Origin: Mycetocola zhujimingii
GTDB taxonomy: Bacteria > Actinomycetota > Actinomycetes > Actinomycetales > Microbacteriaceae
Length of the DNA stretch: 64,000 bases
Reading direction: 5' to 3'
Assembly: GCF_003065425.1 (NCBI RefSeq)
Contig: NZ_CP026949.1
Span: 62,001 to 126,000 of the forward strand
Of the stretch, positions 17,451-25,532 are shown piece by piece. Position 1 is the first letter of the stretch. Every line of letters starts with the position of its first letter. The position numbers were made by a program, and so were the translations under genes. The notes under the pieces were generated by a model. That model had not been told where the DNA came from and searched no databases. It worked only from the letters and a program-made list of their open reading frames with translations.

Positions 17451-17470
17451 TGGTTCATCATCACAAACCC

Positions 17471-17502
17471 CGCTGGGAAGGCAGCGAACTGCCTTCCCAG
17501 CG
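17471..17502. terminator. hairpin terminator between GNAT and FUSC genes
   Basis: A perfect 14-bp stem, CGCTGGGAAGGCAG with its inverse, closes on a CGAA tetraloop. It lies 53 bp after the end of the acetyltransferase gene and just before the FUSC start. T-tracts are weak on both sides. Confidence 0.75.
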
Positions 17503-17554
17503 GCGAGCTGGGTCAGCCGAAACGGTTCCGGTTCGCTCGTTCACGGCACGCGGG

Positions 17555-18124
17555 TCAGCGATCCGTGGCTGACCATTCCCGGTCGAGCATGGCGTAGACG
17601 CCCGTGTCGCCCCACTCGCCCTTGACCCAGATGTCTTCCAGGTAGTGTGCCTCCTTGCGCATGCCGAGTCGGCGGCACAGGCGCACCGACGCGTCGTTGG
17701 CTGGGTCGAGCTTCGCGATCACCCGGTGGGCACCCATTGTGCCGAAGGCGAAGTCGACGGCGGCGCTCGCCGCCTCCGTCGCGTAGCCCTGGCCCGAGTA
17801 GTCGGGGTGCAGGATCCAGCCGACCTCGACACTCTGGTGCTCGGCGCTGTCGATGTTCAGGTAGATCAGGCCGATGACCTGCTGGTCGTCCCGTCGCTCG
17901 ATGGTGGGCTGAATCCAGTCGCCCGAATTCTCCAGCCGCGATTTGGTCGCCGCCTCGGTGATCTTCTCTTCGATGGTGGCACGGTCGCGCGGTTCGTAGA
18001 GAAGATACGTGCAGACATCCTCACGGGACTGGAACGCATGGATCGGATCGATGTCGTCCAGGATGGGCATCCGCAGGGTGAGCCGCTCGGTCTGGATAGG
18101 TCGGGTGAACTCGGTCGCGCGCAT
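17555..18124 (-). CDS. GNAT N-acetyltransferase (RimJ/RimL type)
   Basis: 189 residues. It starts with the RimJ/RimL-like TERLTLRMPILDD, has the acetyl-CoA loop HPDYSGQGYATEAASA, and ends with RVIAKLDPANDASVRLCRRLGM, the typical motif B. The family acetylates protein N-termini or small amines; the acceptor is unknown. TAGCAT lies 5 bases before the ATG at 18124. It stands alone between the two-component operon and the FUSC gene. Confidence 0.88.
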   Translation of the reverse strand: MRATEFTRPIQTERLTLRMPILDDIDPIHAFQSREDVCTYLLYEPRDRATIEEKITEAATKSRLENSGDWIQPTIERRDDQQVIGLIYLNIDSAEHQSVEVGWILHPDYSGQGYATEAASAAVDFAFGTMGAHRVIAKLDPANDASVRLCRRLGMRKEAHYLEDIWVKGEWGDTGVYAMLDREWSATDR

Positions 18125-18182
18125 GCCTCATGCTAACCAGCGCAGGTTCGGTCGGCCAGTGTCTGGTTCTCGGCGCCCGCGT

Positions 18183-18836
18183 TCAGAGCAGCCCGAGCTC
18201 CAGGGCGAGCGTCACGGCGCGGGTGCGGTCTGAAACGCCCAGCTTCTCGAAGACATGGATGAGGTGGGTCTTCACGGTTGCCTCGCTGATGAACAGCTGT
18301 TTCGCGATCGACGGGTTGCTGTGCCCAGCCGCAACGAGCCTGAGCACCTCGAGTTCTCTCGGGCTGAGCCTGGGACCGGCAGGCGCGGCTCCCTGTCGCA
18401 TTCTGTCGACAAGCTTGGCCGCAATGGCGGGGGCGAGCACGGTCTGGCCGCCGACCACCGAGCGCACCCCGGCGATGATCTCGCCCTCCGGCGCGGCCTT
18501 GAGCAGGTAACCGCTCGCGCCGGCCTCGATTGCGCCGAGGATGTGGTCGTCCGATTCGTAGGTGGTGAGAATCAGCACCCGAGTGGCCGGCAGCGTAGAC
18601 ACGATCTGCGCGGTCGCCGCGGCGCCGTCCACCTCCGGACCGCTCGCGACGGGCATCCGCAGGTCCATCAACACGAGGTCGGGTTCGAGCTCCACGGCCA
18701 GCGCGACCGCTTCGGCGCCGCTCGCCGCCTCGCCGACGACCTCAATGTCATCGGCGAGGGAGAGCAGCGACGAGATCCCCGATCGCACGATGGGGTGGTC
18801 GTCGGCAACGACGACCCTGATCGGAGCATCGCTCAT
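18183..18836 (-). CDS. NarL/LuxR-type response regulator
   Basis: 217 residues. The receiver domain has the acidic pair in VVADDHP and the phospho-acceptor Asp58 in LVLMDLRMP. A C-terminal LuxR-type DNA-binding domain (about 150-215) contains LSPRELEVLRLVAAGHSN. Its start overlaps the end of the histidine kinase gene by 4 bp (ATGA), so the two are translationally coupled. It is last in a minus-strand run of ABC ATPase, permease, kinase and regulator, and probably controls that exporter. Confidence 0.93.
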   Translation of the reverse strand: MSDAPIRVVVADDHPIVRSGISSLLSLADDIEVVGEAASGAEAVALAVELEPDLVLMDLRMPVASGPEVDGAAATAQIVSTLPATRVLILTTYESDDHILGAIEAGASGYLLKAAPEGEIIAGVRSVVGGQTVLAPAIAAKLVDRMRQGAAPAGPRLSPRELEVLRLVAAGHSNPSIAKQLFISEATVKTHLIHVFEKLGVSDRTRAVTLALELGLL

Positions 18837-20026
18837 GCGGTTCTTTCCTTCGCGAGGGGGATGGTGACGGTGAGTTGCGTGCCCGCCGCTGTTCCGGCAT
18901 CTGTCACGACGAGCGATCCGCCGACGAGCCCGACCCGGTCCTGCATGCCGCTGAGCCCGAAGCCGCGTTCGCCGTCTGGCTGGTAACCGTCGAGGCCCCG
19001 ACCGTCATCGCTGACCCGCAGGCTGACGCCGTCGTTCTCCTGGAGCACGGTGACGGATGCTGTTCGCGCGTGCGCGTGCTTCCGAACGTTGGCGAGGCCC
19101 TCCTGGGCGCACCGCAGCAGCACGACCTCGATGTCGCGGGGGAGTTCGCCGAGGTCGACGTCGGTGGTGACGGTGACACCGGTTTCGCGCGAGAAGCGCT
19201 CGCCGAGGCGAGCGAGGGTGACGGCGAGTGAGGCGTCGCTCGCGGGAAGGCCGGCGTTGGTCGCCACGAGCGCTCGCGCCTCGCTGAGTGCGTCGCGGGC
19301 GGTGGACTCGATGAGCTCGAGGGTCGACTCCTGGGCGGGCTGCTCGCGGCGCGCCCGCTGGGCGAGCATGACGATGCTCGTGAGGCTCTGCGCGATGGTG
19401 TCGTGGATGTCACGGGCGATGCGTTCACGCTCGGCCGTGCCCCCGGCATCCCGGTGCAGCAGTTCGAGTTCGCCCTGTGCCGACTGGAGTTCCGCGAGCA
19501 GTCGCTGGCGCTCGTCGCCGTAGCTCGCGATGCTCGTGATCCAGAGTCCGAGTGCGAGGCTGAACGCGAGCGAGAGGCCGCCGACGAAGAGGGTCTGGAC
19601 CAGCCCATCCACCCCACCGCCGAGACCGATGCCGAAGCCTGTCGTCATGACGATAGCGGCGCCGACGTTGGCGAGAACCGCCTGCTTCGTGGTCAGCGAC
19701 ACCACCCAGATCAGCGGAAACGCGATGGTCTGTGCGGTGATGACGTTGGGTTCGAACGCGGCACCGACCCCGACGATGACGGCGAGCAGCGCCTGAAAAG
19801 CGAGGCTGGGCGCCAGTGTCGGTGTCGGCCGTCCGCGGTGGCCGGCGCCGACGAGTCGACGGCCGAAGACGTAGTACGCGGCGCACAGCAGTGCGAGCGA
19901 GGCCAGTGCGGCCCACCCGTGGAAGCCGTCGGTGGTGTACACGACGGTGATCCCCACAATGACCGCGGTGGCGGCAACCGCGATATCCCACCACTTCGGA
20001 TTGTTCACTGGACTACTCTCTCGCAT
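18833..20026 (-). CDS. sensor histidine kinase (HisKA_3 type)
   Basis: 397 residues. About five helices fill residues 12-165 with very short outside loops, followed by a coiled-coil linker, the HisKA_3 dimerisation helix ERERIARDIHDTIAQ with phospho-acceptor His208, and a GHKL ATPase domain with an N-box (EGLANVRKHAHA), DDGRGLDG and GFGLSGMQDRV. Kinases with mainly membrane-embedded sensors, next to an ABC exporter, often sense membrane damage or membrane-active compounds (inference). It follows the ABC permease gene by 94 bp on the same strand. Confidence 0.93.
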   Translation of the reverse strand: MRESSPVNNPKWWDIAVAATAVIVGITVVYTTDGFHGWAALASLALLCAAYYVFGRRLVGAGHRGRPTPTLAPSLAFQALLAVIVGVGAAFEPNVITAQTIAFPLIWVVSLTTKQAVLANVGAAIVMTTGFGIGLGGGVDGLVQTLFVGGLSLAFSLALGLWITSIASYGDERQRLLAELQSAQGELELLHRDAGGTAERERIARDIHDTIAQSLTSIVMLAQRARREQPAQESTLELIESTARDALSEARALVATNAGLPASDASLAVTLARLGERFSRETGVTVTTDVDLGELPRDIEVVLLRCAQEGLANVRKHAHARTASVTVLQENDGVSLRVSDDGRGLDGYQPDGERGFGLSGMQDRVGLVGGSLVVTDAGTAAGTQLTVTIPLAKERTA

Positions 20027-20120
20027 CGCGACAGGGGCTGTTGACGTGGCGTTCGTGTGCCCGGAGCCGCCTCCACAATGGAGACGGCCCGCGAGCGTGA
20101 TCCCGGCGTCCGGGTCGGGC

Positions 20121-20993
20121 TCAGCTGTCCTTACGGATCCAGCGGAACGTAAACCGGCAGAGCAGGAGCCCGACGACGCACCAGATCAGCATGATGATCG
20201 CAACCCAGTCGAGTTCCCAGCTGCCGTTTTGCTCGAGATCAGCGAAGCTCTCCGGCAGAAACACCGAGCGCATGCCCTGGGCGAGCCACTTGAGCGGGAA
20301 CACGCTCGCGATGTTCTGCAACCACTCAGGCAGCATCGTGAACATGAGGTAGACACCGGAGATGAACTGCAGGACGAGCACGATGGGGATGACGACGGCC
20401 GTCGCGCTCTTGCCGGTTCGCGGCACAGCCGAGAGTGCAATGCCGAGGACGGCCGACGTGATGATGCCGAGCAGGTACAGCCAGGCGAAGCGCGCCCAAA
20501 GTTCGGGTTCGGTCGGCAGGTCGATCGAGAAGACGACGCGAGCGACCAGGAGCAGCAGCACGATCTGCGCGAGTGACGTGACGAAGACCTGCCCCATCTT
20601 GCCGATGAAGTAGCTGATCACCGGCAGCGGAGACCCGCCGAGTCGCTTGAGCGTTCCGTCGCTCTTCTCGGTCGCGATGTCGGTCGCGAGGTTCTGTACT
20701 CCCGAGAGCAGGATGCCCGCTGCGATCATTCCTGGCAGGTAGTAAGCGCCCTGCGTGATGCCGCCGCTGCCGTCGGGGTTCGTCCCGATCTTTCCTGACG
20801 TGCTGAAGGCTGTCGCGAAGATCGACAGCATCACCACGGGAAACAGGAAGGTGAAGAACACCTGGTCGCCGACCCGGAAGTAGGTTTTGACCTCGTATCC
20901 GATGCGCTTGATGCCGAGGCGGATGCCTCGCCCCGGCGGAAGCGCGGGGACCGGGTTCGCGACAGTCGGCCTCGTGAGGGTTGATTCAGACAT
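20121..20993 (-). CDS. ABC exporter permease (ABC-2 type)
   Basis: 290 residues. A basic N-terminus and one helix at about 44-64 are followed by an outside loop, then five helices to about 282, the ABC-2 membrane layout. TEKSDGTLKRLGGSPLP is the conserved cytoplasmic segment of DrrB-like permeases. Its first codons overlap the ATPase gene by 8 bp. With that ATPase it should export a drug, lipid or peptide; the two-component genes immediately downstream suggest induction by the exported compound. Confidence 0.9.
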   Translation of the reverse strand: MSESTLTRPTVANPVPALPPGRGIRLGIKRIGYEVKTYFRVGDQVFFTFLFPVVMLSIFATAFSTSGKIGTNPDGSGGITQGAYYLPGMIAAGILLSGVQNLATDIATEKSDGTLKRLGGSPLPVISYFIGKMGQVFVTSLAQIVLLLLVARVVFSIDLPTEPELWARFAWLYLLGIITSAVLGIALSAVPRTGKSATAVVIPIVLVLQFISGVYLMFTMLPEWLQNIASVFPLKWLAQGMRSVFLPESFADLEQNGSWELDWVAIIMLIWCVVGLLLCRFTFRWIRKDS

Positions 20994-21918
20994 GCGCTGC
21001 TCCTGTCGGTTCGGCCTGTTCCGTTGACTCGGCGTTGGCCGTTGCGACGAGGCCGAGGTAGATGTCTTCGAGGCTCGGCCGGATCACCTCGAGGCCCTGG
21101 GGCTCGCCTCCCGTACGTTCGGTCAGCGCCGTGACAAACGCGGCAGGCTCTGTGGTTCGCTCCTCGTGGAGCCCGGTCCCGTCGCGCCAGCGGACGACCG
21201 GTATGCGGGCGTCCGCGCCGCCGATCGAGCCGACCGTGCCGATCTCGACGAGTCGTCCTGCGGCGATCACGGCCACGCGATCGGCGAGCTGGGCTGCCTC
21301 GTCGAGGTAGTGGGTGGTGAGCAGGATCGTGGTGCCTTCGGCTTTGAGTGACCTGATCAGCTCCCAGAAGTGACGGCGCGCTTCGGGGTCGAAGCCCGTC
21401 GTTGGCTCGTCGAGGAAGAGCAGCTGAGGGCGACCGATGACACCGAGTGCGACATCGACCCGGCGGCGCTGGCCCCCGGAGAGCTTGCCGATGCGGGTCT
21501 TCGCCTTGTCGGTGAGGCCCACGGCAGCGATGACCTCGTCGACGTCCCGCGGCGACGGGTAGTAAGCCGCGAACTGCTCCACCTGTTCACGCACCGTGAC
21601 GTGTGCTGCCTCAGCACTCGACTGCAGCACGATGCCCAGCTGGGCCTTCCAGGCCAGGTCGCCCTTCTGCGGGTCGATGCCGAGTACGCGCACCTCACCG
21701 CTGGTTCGGTCGCGGTATCCCTCGAGAATTTCGATGGTGGTCGACTTGCCCGCGCCGTTCGGTCCGAGCAGGGCAAAGGTCTCCCCGCGCTGAATGTCGA
21801 AGCTGACGCCGTTGACAGCGGTATGTGCGGGGTAGCGCTTCACGAGGTTCCGAACCTCGACGACGGGCGGGCCCGACGGTTCTGCGGATGCCTGTGGCAG
21901 GCTCGTCGAAAATGTCAT
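20986..21918 (-). CDS. ABC exporter ATP-binding protein (DrrA-like)
   Basis: 310 residues. Walker A is GPNGAGKSTT, the Q-loop is IVLQSSAEAAH, the signature is LSGGQRRR, Walker B is LLFLDEPTTGFD, and the H-loop is TTHYLDEA. A C-terminal extension of about 80 residues follows, as in DrrA-type drug exporters. It is the first gene of the four-gene minus-strand unit and overlaps the permease by 8 bp. The start ATG at 21918 has no strong ribosome site. Confidence 0.93.
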   Translation of the reverse strand: MTFSTSLPQASAEPSGPPVVEVRNLVKRYPAHTAVNGVSFDIQRGETFALLGPNGAGKSTTIEILEGYRDRTSGEVRVLGIDPQKGDLAWKAQLGIVLQSSAEAAHVTVREQVEQFAAYYPSPRDVDEVIAAVGLTDKAKTRIGKLSGGQRRRVDVALGVIGRPQLLFLDEPTTGFDPEARRHFWELIRSLKAEGTTILLTTHYLDEAAQLADRVAVIAAGRLVEIGTVGSIGGADARIPVVRWRDGTGLHEERTTEPAAFVTALTERTGGEPQGLEVIRPSLEDIYLGLVATANAESTEQAEPTGAAHV

Positions 21919-21977
21919 GACTACAGGATCGCGCCGTAATCATCCCCGCAACAGTGGTGGCTCGGCTGATTCACAGG

Positions 21978-21993
21978 TCAACCGACCGGTTGA
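21978..21993. terminator. hairpin after the GH15 gene
   Basis: TCAACC-GACC-GGTTGA, a 6-bp perfect stem, begins 13 bp after the GH15 stop codon and precedes the ABC operon start. It could end the GH15 transcript or be a small operator. Confidence 0.4.
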
Positions 21994-22005
21994 TGCTTAC
22001 GAACC

Positions 22006-23865
22006 TCAGCCGTCGAGCTCGCTGATCAGGATGGCGGTATAGATCAGCGACAGGTGACTGAGCCCTTGCGGCAGGTTGCCCGCAAAGTCCAGGGTGCCGG
22101 TCTCGATCATCTCGGAGTACATTCCGACATCGTTCGACAGCTCAACGAGCTCGTCCATGAGGGATTTCGCCTCGTCCATCCTGCCGACGCAGGCCAGCGC
22201 CCCCGCGCGCCAGAAGGCGCACGCGACGAAGGTGGCCTCCTCTTCCCGCATACCCGAGTACCGGTAGACGAGCGGACCGCTGCCCAGCTCTGCGGTGATC
22301 GCGTCGATGGTCAGTGACATCCGCTCGCCCCGATCGAATCCGCTCGGTGCGTGGAGCAGGATCGACGCGTCCAGCTCGTCGGAGCCGGGATACATCGTGT
22401 ACGCCTGCCGGTCTTCCGACCAGCAGTTCTCGTTCACCCACTCGGCGATTCTGTCGCGTTCACCCTCCCAGCGCGCCGGATCGCCCGGGATTTGTCCAAG
22501 GCCGGCCAGGTGAACGGCGCTCGAGAGCGCCTGCCAGCAGCCGAGCTTCGAGGTTGTGTAGTGTCGTGCTTCCTCGAGTTCCCAGATGCCTGAATCGGGC
22601 TTTTGCCAGTCGTCGCAGGCCTGGTCGGCAACCGCAGCGAGCGATCGCCCGGTCTCGGCGTCGAGGATATTGCCCGCGTCGACGTAGCTGCGCATGACGT
22701 CGAAGAGGTCACCGTATGGGCCGAGCTGCAATTGGTGTTTGGCATCGTTGCCGCAGACGACAGGGCCCAGTTCGCGCCAGCCCGGCGCCTGGGTGTGGAC
22801 GATGTCATCGGGAATCCGGCCATCGAGGGTATAGAAGATCTCGAGCTCTGGGCCGTGCTTGCGGATGGTGGTGAGCATCCACGACACGGCGGCCTGGCTC
22901 TCCTCGCGGAGGCCGAAGCGGATCATGGCCTGCAGCGTGTAGGCCACGTCTCGAACCCAGGCGAACCGATAATCCCAGTTCTTGCCGCCGTTGATCGTCT
23001 CGGGAAGGCTCGTCGTCGCCGCGGCGGCGATGGCGCCGGTCGGGCTGTGAATGAGGAGCTTGAGCGCGAGAGCGCTGCGCTCGACGGCATCCGACCACGG
23101 CCCCTCCCAGGAGAACTCGCGGGACCATGCCCGCCAGTTCTCCACTGTGCGGTCGATGCCCCGGTCGACGTTCCTCGGGTTCGGCGGGTGGACCGGTTCG
23201 CGTGACGTCCCGGAGACCGCAAACAGGTGGCGTGAGCCCTGGCTCGTGGTGAACGCTCCGTCGAGGCTGTGGGTGCCAGGCTCGTTCGGTCCGTATTCGA
23301 AGCCCGTGACCGACAGCATCACTCCGTCGACCCTGATTACCGGGCCGTGCACGGTCTGGTCTACCCACGGCATCGCGGTCCGGAGAGCGCGACCGGGTTC
23401 GACCGACCAGGTCATGGCGACTGTTCCCCGAACGCCGTCGATCCGCCTGGCCAGCTCGGTCCACGGCAGTCGGCCCGCCACACCGGTGACGAGCGCGTCT
23501 GTGACGCGGACGACACCGGATGCCGTCTCGAACGTCGTCTGCAGCACGTTGGTCCCAGAGACATACGCGCGGGTTGTCGTGAATGGCTCGACCGGCGAGA
23601 GCCTGATCCGTCCGCCGTCTTCGGCGTCGAGCAGTGCGGCGAAAACCGGGACCGAGTCGAGCGCGGGGATCGGCAACCAGTCGACGTCACCGTCGCGGGC
23701 GATGAGCGCGACGGTTCGGCCGTCGCCAATGCCGGCGTAACCGCGGAGGTCGGCGTAGCCGTTCTGGCGATCGAGTGCGCCGGCGCGGTCGATTGACGCT
23801 CCCCGCCCGGTGGACTGCTGTTCTGGCACTGTTCCTCCGATTGGCACTGTCGCTCCGATGGGCAC
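22006..23865 (-). CDS. glycoside hydrolase family 15 protein (glucoamylase/trehalase-like)
   Basis: 619 residues. The N-terminal trehalase-associated beta domain (about 35-230) starts YAGIGDGRTVALIARDGDVD, and the (alpha/alpha)6 catalytic domain runs from about 260 to the end. The GH15 signature ETINGGKNWDYRFAWVRD lies at about 289-306 and the acidic motif GIWELEEARHYT in the middle of the domain. Actinobacterial relatives are often trehalases; glucoamylase or related activity is possible. There is no signal peptide, so the enzyme is cytoplasmic. The start is unclear because the first 13 codons are made of a repeated GTG start module; GTG at 23865, 23847 or 23829 are all in frame. Confidence 0.9.
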   Translation of the reverse strand: MPIGATVPIGGTVPEQQSTGRGASIDRAGALDRQNGYADLRGYAGIGDGRTVALIARDGDVDWLPIPALDSVPVFAALLDAEDGGRIRLSPVEPFTTTRAYVSGTNVLQTTFETASGVVRVTDALVTGVAGRLPWTELARRIDGVRGTVAMTWSVEPGRALRTAMPWVDQTVHGPVIRVDGVMLSVTGFEYGPNEPGTHSLDGAFTTSQGSRHLFAVSGTSREPVHPPNPRNVDRGIDRTVENWRAWSREFSWEGPWSDAVERSALALKLLIHSPTGAIAAAATTSLPETINGGKNWDYRFAWVRDVAYTLQAMIRFGLREESQAAVSWMLTTIRKHGPELEIFYTLDGRIPDDIVHTQAPGWRELGPVVCGNDAKHQLQLGPYGDLFDVMRSYVDAGNILDAETGRSLAAVADQACDDWQKPDSGIWELEEARHYTTSKLGCWQALSSAVHLAGLGQIPGDPARWEGERDRIAEWVNENCWSEDRQAYTMYPGSDELDASILLHAPSGFDRGERMSLTIDAITAELGSGPLVYRYSGMREEEATFVACAFWRAGALACVGRMDEAKSLMDELVELSNDVGMYSEMIETGTLDFAGNLPQGLSHLSLIYTAILISELDG

Positions 23866-23878
23866 TGTCGCTTCCGAA
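23825..23878 (-). repeat. 18-bp ribosome-site/GTG module in three tandem copies
   Basis: Three consecutive 18-base units (23825-23842, 23843-23860, 23861-23878). On the minus strand each holds a GGAG-like ribosome site and ACAGTG, and the GTG codons are in frame with the GH15 protein. The copy nearest the gene has the best site (GGAGGA, 3 bases before GTG at 23829). In translation the units give PIGATV and PIGGTV. Confidence 0.75.
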
Positions 23879-23897
23879 ACCGAATGCCTGCCTCATA

Positions 23898-23935
23898 CAG
23901 ACGTGCCGCCCACCGGCTGGTGGGCGGCACGTCTG
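23898..23935. terminator. strong hairpin terminator after the SDR gene
   Basis: A perfect 17-bp stem (23898-23914 with 23919-23935) closes on GGCT. It starts 3 bp after the SDR stop codon and isolates that gene from the GH15 gene on the same strand. There is no T-tract. Confidence 0.8.
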
Positions 23936-23938
23936 TGG

Positions 23939-24835
23939 TTACGGCGTCGGCATCCCGCCGTTGACGTGGAGGGTTTCACCCGAGACGTAGCTCGACTCGC
24001 CCGACGCCAGGAAGACGAAGGCGGGTGCGAGCTCGGCCGGCTGGCCCGGGCGGCCGAGCGGAGTGTCGGAACCGAAGTCGGGCAGTACCTCTGTCGGCTG
24101 GCCGCCTGCGGTCTGGAGCGGGGTCCAGATCGGGCCGGGCGCGACGACATTGACCCGGATGCCCTTGGGCGCGAGCTGCTGGGCCAGCGCCTTCGAGAAC
24201 GTGTTGATCGATGCCTTGGTCGTCGCGTAGTCGACGAGGTTCTCGGACGGCTGGTAGGCCTGGATCGACGACGTGTTGATGATCGTTGAGCCGGGACCCA
24301 TGTGCTTGAGCGCTGCCTTGGTGACCCAGAACGTGGCGTAGACGTTGGTCTTGAAGGTCTCGTCGAACTGCTCGTCGGTGAGATCGAGGAGGTCCTCGAC
24401 GTGCTGCTGTTTCGCCGCGTTGTTCACGAGGATGTCGAGGCCGCCGAGTTCGGTGACTGCCCGCTCGACGAGCTCACGGCAGTAGTTGACGTCGGTCAGG
24501 TCGCCGGGGATGGCAACGGCGGTACGGCCGGCCTCCTCGATGAGTGCGACGACACCCTTGGCATCCTCTTCCTCTTCGGGGAGGTAGGCGATGGCGACGT
24601 CGGCGCCCTCGCGGGCGAACGCGATGGCGACGGCCGCACCGATTCCGGAGTCAGCGCCAGTGATGAGCGCCTTCCGGCCCTTGAGCCGGCCCGAGCCCTT
24701 GTAGCTCTTCTCTCCGCGGTCGGCCTTCTGGTCGAGGTCGGCGTCGAGGCCTGGTCCGTCCTGCGACTGTGCGGTGGTGTCGATGTCTGCGTACTTCTTG
24801 CTTGGATCTTCGAAGGTGTGCTGGTCGGGCGACAT
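23939..24835 (-). CDS. SDR family oxidoreductase (YghA/general-stress-protein-39-like)
   Basis: 298 residues. A polar extension of about 50 residues (DQHTFEDPSKKYAD) precedes the Rossmann fold, with the nucleotide motif ITGADSGIGAA (about 58-68), NNAAKQQ, and the catalytic set Ser189/190, Tyr203 and Lys207 in DYATTK. The long N-terminus and the PGPIWTPLQ segment fit the stress-linked YghA/YhxC group, thought to reduce aldehydes or ketones with NAD(P)H. The start ATG is at 24835. It stands alone and ends in a strong hairpin. Confidence 0.9.
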   Translation of the reverse strand: MSPDQHTFEDPSKKYADIDTTAQSQDGPGLDADLDQKADRGEKSYKGSGRLKGRKALITGADSGIGAAVAIAFAREGADVAIAYLPEEEEDAKGVVALIEEAGRTAVAIPGDLTDVNYCRELVERAVTELGGLDILVNNAAKQQHVEDLLDLTDEQFDETFKTNVYATFWVTKAALKHMGPGSTIINTSSIQAYQPSENLVDYATTKASINTFSKALAQQLAPKGIRVNVVAPGPIWTPLQTAGGQPTEVLPDFGSDTPLGRPGQPAELAPAFVFLASGESSYVSGETLHVNGGMPTP

Positions 24836-24896
24836 GGTGACCTTTCCTGCTTGATCGTGGAACAGCGCGGGAATTCAGCGCCGTTCTTCGATGGTG

Positions 24897-25463
24897 TCAG
24901 GGCACCCGCGAATGCATCATCCCGTTGACCACGGGAAGCAGTTCAGGTATGGAGAAGCAGCCTAAACGGTCTACAAAGTGACCAGCCCCGGGGACGATGG
25001 TGAGCGGTGCGGCGAGTTCGCGGGCGAGTTCTGCGGTGAACTTCGGAGCGACAGTTGTGTCGTTGTCCGAGCCGAACACGTGGCGGTGCTCGATGTTTCC
25101 TGCCAGGGAGTGCACGTCGATGGGAGGGGTGGTGAACGCGTCGAGCTGCGGCAGGTTCGGCAGCGGTGACACGAACCCGGCGACCAGGATGAGGCCGCGC
25201 AACCGCCACGGTCCAGGCATCCGTTCGAGGTAACGCAGCGTCGTGATGCAGCCGAGGCTGTGACCGATGAGGATCGTCTCGTCGTCGACCCGGCCGACCG
25301 TCGCCGCGAGGGCGTTCACCCAGGGTTCCGGTTCAGGGGACGTTGGGTTCGGCAGTGTGGCAACTCTCACAACGCCGGGTTCGAACTGTTCGACCAGCCA
25401 CGGGAACCAGTGCCGGTCAGGAGCGGCGTTGTAACCGTGAGCAACGACGATGCGGGATGCCAT
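24897..25463 (-). CDS. RBBP9/YdeN-type serine hydrolase
   Basis: 188 residues, the usual size for this small alpha/beta-hydrolase family. VVAHGYNAAPDRHWFPWL is the family start, GHSLG carries the nucleophile Ser69, Asp133 or Asp135 lies in FGSDNDTT, and His162 lies in GAGHFVDR. The ATG at 25463 is chosen because the family motif begins six residues later; the frame stays open 15 codons further. The substrate is unknown. It lies 61 bp before the SDR gene on the same strand. Confidence 0.87.
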   Translation of the reverse strand: MASRIVVAHGYNAAPDRHWFPWLVEQFEPGVVRVATLPNPTSPEPEPWVNALAATVGRVDDETILIGHSLGCITTLRYLERMPGPWRLRGLILVAGFVSPLPNLPQLDAFTTPPIDVHSLAGNIEHRHVFGSDNDTTVAPKFTAELARELAAPLTIVPGAGHFVDRLGCFSIPELLPVVNGMMHSRVP

Positions 25464-25532
25464 GCGACGAGTCTGGCACCGTGGGCAGCGCACTGCGACC
25501 CGGATCAAGCGCCGGCGGTCCGCGGCTGCAGC

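Noticed and set aside
18183-21918. A known bacteriocin- or daunorubicin-resistance system
   Set aside because: The ABC and two-component arrangement fits the general type, but nothing identifies the compound, so no specific name is justified.
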